12,196 nucleotides of DNA from Bacillota bacterium (GTDB taxonomy: Bacteria > Bacillota > Clostridia > Lachnospirales > WQUN01), in contig WQUN01000124.1 of assembly GCA_009782085.1 (NCBI GenBank), positions 1-12,196 on the forward strand, written 5' to 3'. Of the stretch, positions 10,205 to 12,196 are shown piece by piece. Position numbers and translations under genes: made by a program. The number at the start of each line of letters is the position of its first letter. Position 1 is the stretch's first letter. Under the pieces are notes generated by a model that made no database searches, was not told the DNA's origin, and saw nothing but the letters and a program-made list of their open reading frames with translations.

Positions 10205-10221
10205 CGCTCGTGCCCGCATCC

Positions 10222-10303
10222 TGCCCGAGACCGGACTCGAACCGGTACAGGAAAATCCTACCAGATTTTAAGTCTGGGGCGTCTACCGTTCCGCCACTCG
10301 GGC
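10222..10303 (-). tRNA. tRNA-Leu (anticodon UAA)
   Basis: The 82-base gene folds as a class II tRNA. The acceptor stem GCCCGAG pairs with CTCGGGC, and A is the discriminator base expected for leucine. The D loop carries GG, and the anticodon stem CCAGA/TCTGG encloses the loop CTTAAAA with anticodon TAA. A 14-base variable arm precedes the T arm ACCGG-TTCGAGT-CCGGT. It decodes UUA, and UUG by wobble. The 3' CCA is not encoded (GGA follows the discriminator), so it is added by nucleotidyltransferase. The gene stands alone, with its own terminator and a candidate promoter. Confidence 0.97.
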
Positions 10304-10353
10304 TTGTGTTATTGTCGTTTCGTAAGGAGAGATATTTCGGCCGTCACCGTCAC

Positions 10354-10382
10354 AGAATACACCAAACCTGCGGACAAATCAA
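10354..10382 (-). promoter_or_regulatory. Candidate promoter of tRNA-Leu
   Basis: On the minus strand TTGATT (10382-10377) is followed after 17 bases by TATTCT (10359-10354), each a 4/6 match to consensus. Transcription would start near 10347, about 44 bases before the tRNA. The match is modest, and apart from this I see nothing in 10304-10440. Confidence 0.35.
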
Positions 10383-10445
10383 TAGTCTTTATGCCAATCC
10401 CCACGTCAGTCTTATTTATGTCTTAACCTTATATCAACTAACACC

Positions 10446-10473
10446 TTGACAAATAGACATAATAAGGTAAAAT
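10446..10473 (+). promoter_or_regulatory. Strong sigma70-type promoter of the repeat-protein gene
   Basis: TTGACA (10446-10451) matches the -35 consensus exactly. It is followed after 16 bases by TAAAAT (10468-10473), a 5/6 match to the -10. A start near 10480 gives a leader of about 110 bases. A 7-bp inverted repeat, ACCTTAT (10426-10432) and ATAAGGT (10462-10468), flanks the -35 and touches the -10, and could be an operator. Confidence 0.75.
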
Positions 10474-10491
10474 TCATATATAAACGTCAAG

Positions 10492-10499
10492 AAAGGAGG
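10492..10499 (+). promoter_or_regulatory. Strong Shine-Dalgarno with no start codon at normal distance
   Basis: AAAGGAGG is close to the ideal anti-16S match, yet no ATG, GTG or TTG lies 5-10 bases downstream. The nearest usable start is GTG at 10516, 16 bases away. The repeat-protein gene itself starts at 10593 with its own weaker site (GAGGG, 10583-10587). This strong site therefore either serves the small leader reading frame or is the remnant of a lost start. Confidence 0.55.
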
Positions 10500-10515
10500 A
10501 AAAACGCGCAATACG

Positions 10516-10596
10516 GTGAAAACGCCTGAAAAAACGGCGCGTTCGCCGACATCATCAGAGGGGACAAAAACCCTGCGGAAAAGAGGGAGAACGTGA
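10516..10596 (+). CDS. Possible 26-codon leader peptide overlapping the next gene
   Basis: A GTG-started frame of 26 codons lies between the strong Shine-Dalgarno at 10492-10499 and the repeat-protein gene. It is rich in Lys, Arg, Thr and Ser and resembles no known peptide. Its TGA stop overlaps the GTG start of the next gene in the four bases GTGA (10593-10596), an arrangement typical of translational coupling. Against it: the 16-base spacing is long, the frame is short, and composition alone cannot prove coding. An untranslated leader is the alternative. Confidence 0.3.
   Translation: MKTPEKTARSPTSSEGTKTLRKRGRT
10529..10548 (-). terminator. Terminator-shaped hairpin facing the tRNA
   Basis: On the minus strand CGGCG (10548-10544), loop AACG and CGCCG (10539-10535) are followed by TTTTTT (10534-10529). 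The stem is only 5 bp but all G-C. It would stop antisense transcription coming from within the repeat-protein gene before it reaches the tRNA promoter. In the plus-strand mRNA the same bases form a hairpin between the strong ribosome site and the gene start. Confidence 0.35.
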
Positions 10597-12196
10597 AACG
10601 GCAAGACGGAAGTCGAGCTATACCTCCTGAGAATCGGTTTATCAAGAGGTTTATCGGCTTTATCATGGTCTTCGCCATGGTATTGGCGATAACCTCGATC
10701 ACGGCCGGCTCTCTGGCGGCGGCGGAACTCTCGCCGGAGCGCCAGGCGGCGGTCGTCCAGTCCGACAACCCCGCGGCGGGCGCGGCCCAAAACCTGATAC
10801 CGGATGAGACCCCGGATCAGACGGCGGACCTTAAGCCAGGCCAGGGCACGGCGGATCAGGAGCTTGCAACGGATCAGGCAACCGGGCAGACATCGGATCA
10901 ACCGCTCGCATTGGATCAGACAACCTGGCAGACATCGGATCAACCGCTCGCAACGGATCAGACAACCTGGCAGACATCGGGTCAACCGCTCGCAACGGAT
11001 CAGACAACCGGGCAGACATCAGGTCAACCGCTTACAATAGATACAACCCCGCAGCCTTTGAATGAGGATCAGCCCGCCGGACAGACGGCGGATGCGGCCG
11101 CGGCAAGCGCGGCGGCGGCCCAGGCCGATCTTTCGTCCCAAACCGCGATTGCGCCCGCGGGCGCGGCGATAGTTCCGCTCGACGCTCCGCTCGACACGTG
11201 GACGGTCACATTTGACACGGCGGGAGGAAGCGACGTGCCCGCCCAGGACGTGCCCTACGGTTTGACGGCGGCGCGGCCGGACCCGGACCCCGTGAGGGAA
11301 GGCTATACGTTCACCGGCTGGTACAAGGGCTCCGCGAGCGCGGCCTACAACTTCTCGGCCGCGGTCAACGCCAGCTTCACTTTGACGGCCAAATGGACGC
11401 CGATCACCTATACCGTGACGTTCGATTCCCAGGGCGGCACGGCGGTCGCGGCAAAAAAGGCCGCCTACGGCGCGGCAATCGCCGCTCCCAAGAACCCGAC
11501 CAAGGCCGGAAACACCTTTTTGGGCTGGACGCTCGACGGCGCGGCGTACGATTTCGCGTCGCCGGTGTATTCCGACATAACTCTGACGGCCTCGTGGGAC
11601 GCGAGCATCCTCAATATAGTCTTCGACTCGGCGGGCGGAAGCGACGTGCCCGCCCAGCAAGCGGAATACGGCTCGCTGGTCCAAAGGCCGGCCGACCCCG
11701 TCCGGGAGGGCTACACCTTCGGCGGCTGGTACTACGGCGTATACGCCTATACCTTCACCAAGCCGGCGACCTTTGAGTTCACTTTGACGGCCAGATGGAC
11801 ACAGATAACCTACATAGTGACCTTCGATTCCCAGGGCGGCACCGCCGTCGCGCCCAGAAAGGTCAGCTACGGGGCGGCCGTTGCGGCCCCGGGAAACCCG
11901 TCCAAGGCCGGGAACACCTTCGCCGGCTGGACGCTCGGGGGAGCGGCCTACGACTTCTCAACGCCGGTGTACTCCGACTTCACGCTTACGGCGTCCTGGA
12001 ACACCGGCGTCCGCACGGTCACGTTCGACTCGGCGGGCGGTAGCCCGGTTCCGTCCCAGAGCGTGCTCTACGGCTCGAAGGCCGAAAAGCCGGCCAACCC
12101 CACGAGGGAAGGCTACACCTTCGCCGGCTGGTATTACGGCATATACGCCTATACCTTCACCGGCGCGGTAACGTTTGACTTCACGCTGACCGCCAG
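10593..12196 (+). CDS. Secreted Listeria-Bacteroides (Flg_new/InlB-type) repeat protein, 3' end outside window
   Basis: The visible part is 534 codons. GTG 10593 is the only conventional start after the in-frame stop at 10527-10529 and has GAGGG six bases ahead. Residues 1-22 are a long basic N-region. Residues 23-44 form a hydrophobic core ending in ITAGSLAAA, a signal peptide. Residues 45-200 are a Gln/Thr/Asp/Pro/Ala-rich linker containing four 14-residue repeats. From residue 204 come Listeria-Bacteroides repeats, each with V-T-F-D-x-x-G-G, then a G-Y/N-T-F-x-G-W strand and a closing L-T-A-x-W. Such repeats form beta-grasp rods in Gram-positive surface proteins such as the InlB B-repeat. 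The protein is probably a surface adhesin; partner and anchor are not visible. It is transcribed from the strong promoter at 10446. Confidence 0.88.
   Translation, partial: MKRQDGSRAIPPENRFIKRFIGFIMVFAMVLAITSITAGSLAAAELSPERQAAVVQSDNPAAGAAQNLIPDETPDQTADLKPGQGTADQELATDQATGQTSDQPLALDQTTWQTSDQPLATDQTTWQTSGQPLATDQTTGQTSGQPLTIDTTPQPLNEDQPAGQTADAAAASAAAAQADLSSQTAIAPAGAAIVPLDAPLDTWTVTFDTAGGSDVPAQDVPYGLTAARPDPDPVREGYTFTGWYKGSASAAYNFSAAVNASFTLTAKWTPITYTVTFDSQGGTAVAAKKAAYGAAIAAPKNPTKAGNTFLGWTLDGAAYDFASPVYSDITLTASWDASILNIVFDSAGGSDVPAQQAEYGSLVQRPADPVREGYTFGGWYYGVYAYTFTKPATFEFTLTARWTQITYIVTFDSQGGTAVAPRKVSYGAAVAAPGNPSKAGNTFAGWTLGGAAYDFSTPVYSDFTLTASWNTGVRTVTFDSAGGSPVPSQSVLYGSKAEKPANPTREGYTFAGWYYGIYAYTFTGAVTFDFTLTA
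10872..11039 (+). repeat. Four tandem 42-bp repeats in the linker
   Basis: Four head-to-tail copies (10872-10913, 10914-10955, 10956-10997, 10998-11039) each encode 14 residues of the pattern DQTTWQTSDQPLAT. The middle two differ by a single base (D to G at position 9). The outer copies carry Gly in place of Trp at position 5 and drift at the ends. A half-unit (DQELAT) precedes the array at about 10854. Because the unit is a multiple of three, copy changes keep the frame. The linker is probably an extended spacer between membrane or wall and the folded rod. Confidence 0.95.
11202..12196 (+). repeat. Alternating A/B array of Listeria-Bacteroides repeats
   Basis: Five repeats of about 62-65 residues are visible: A1 11202-11396, B1 11409-11597, A2 11613-11798, B2 11811-11999, and A3 from 12015 to the window edge. 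A types read TAGGS or SAGGS, then V-P-A/S-Q, then REGYTF-x-GWY. B types read FDSQGGTAVA, then KAGNTF-x-GWTL-x-GAAYDF and TLTASW. Like resembles like, not its neighbour, so the unit of duplication is an A+B pair of about 402-411 bases. Confidence 0.9.

Noticed and set aside
10172..10221. Prophage or island attachment site at the tRNA 3' end
   Set aside because: No repeat of the tRNA end and no integrase is found in the window.
10028..10426. Plus-strand frames of 132 and 79 codons across the tRNA
   Set aside because: They read antisense through tRNA-Leu, the hairpin and the terminator, and have no coding character.
10434..10985. Minus-strand frames across the promoter and signal peptide
   Set aside because: The repetitive translation comes from the 42-bp repeats, which are open in several frames because the unit is divisible by three. 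The opposite strand carries a proper signal peptide and domain series.
10872..11039. CRISPR-like array
   Set aside because: Copies are contiguous without unique spacers and lie in frame inside a coding region.

Overview
The window holds parts of two large secreted, repeat-built surface proteins. They are transcribed away from each other on either side of a single tRNA-Leu gene. Coding DNA is GC-rich, while the roughly 680-base spacer is AT-rich, with sigma70-type promoters, strong GGAGG ribosome sites and intrinsic terminators. GTG starts, Big_2-like domains, Fn3 modules and Listeria-Bacteroides (InlB-type, Flg_new) repeats fit a GC-rich Gram-positive anaerobe of the Clostridia. That placement is inference; no taxonomic marker gene is present.

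Positions 1-9911, minus strand: one giant gene with its 3' end outside the window. After a Sec signal peptide it reads as at least 3304 residues. In order it has an N-terminal series of beta-sandwich modules, a stalk mixing Fn3 and Ig-like modules, a PKD module, a carboxypeptidase-regulatory-like module, CARDB-like modules, three Big_2-like modules, an unrecognised region, and the start of what may be a beta-propeller. A single-base frame break at about 9633 separates the signal peptide from the body. It is a real disrupting mutation or a missing base in the assembly.

Positions 9912-10592: the spacer. It carries the polypurine leader and a promoter of the giant gene, a terminator and a long perfect hairpin downstream of the tRNA, tRNA-Leu(UAA) on the minus strand with a possible promoter, and a strong plus-strand promoter with a leader that may encode a 26-codon peptide.

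Positions 10593-12196, plus strand: a secreted protein running off the right edge. It has a signal peptide, a Gln/Thr-rich linker built from four 42-bp tandem repeats, and an alternating A/B array of Listeria-Bacteroides repeats.

Both proteins look like long extracellular adhesin or scaffold molecules with no visible catalytic domain. Their anchors (SLH, LPXTG or other) would lie outside the window. I see no defence system, mobile element, CRISPR array or metabolic operon.
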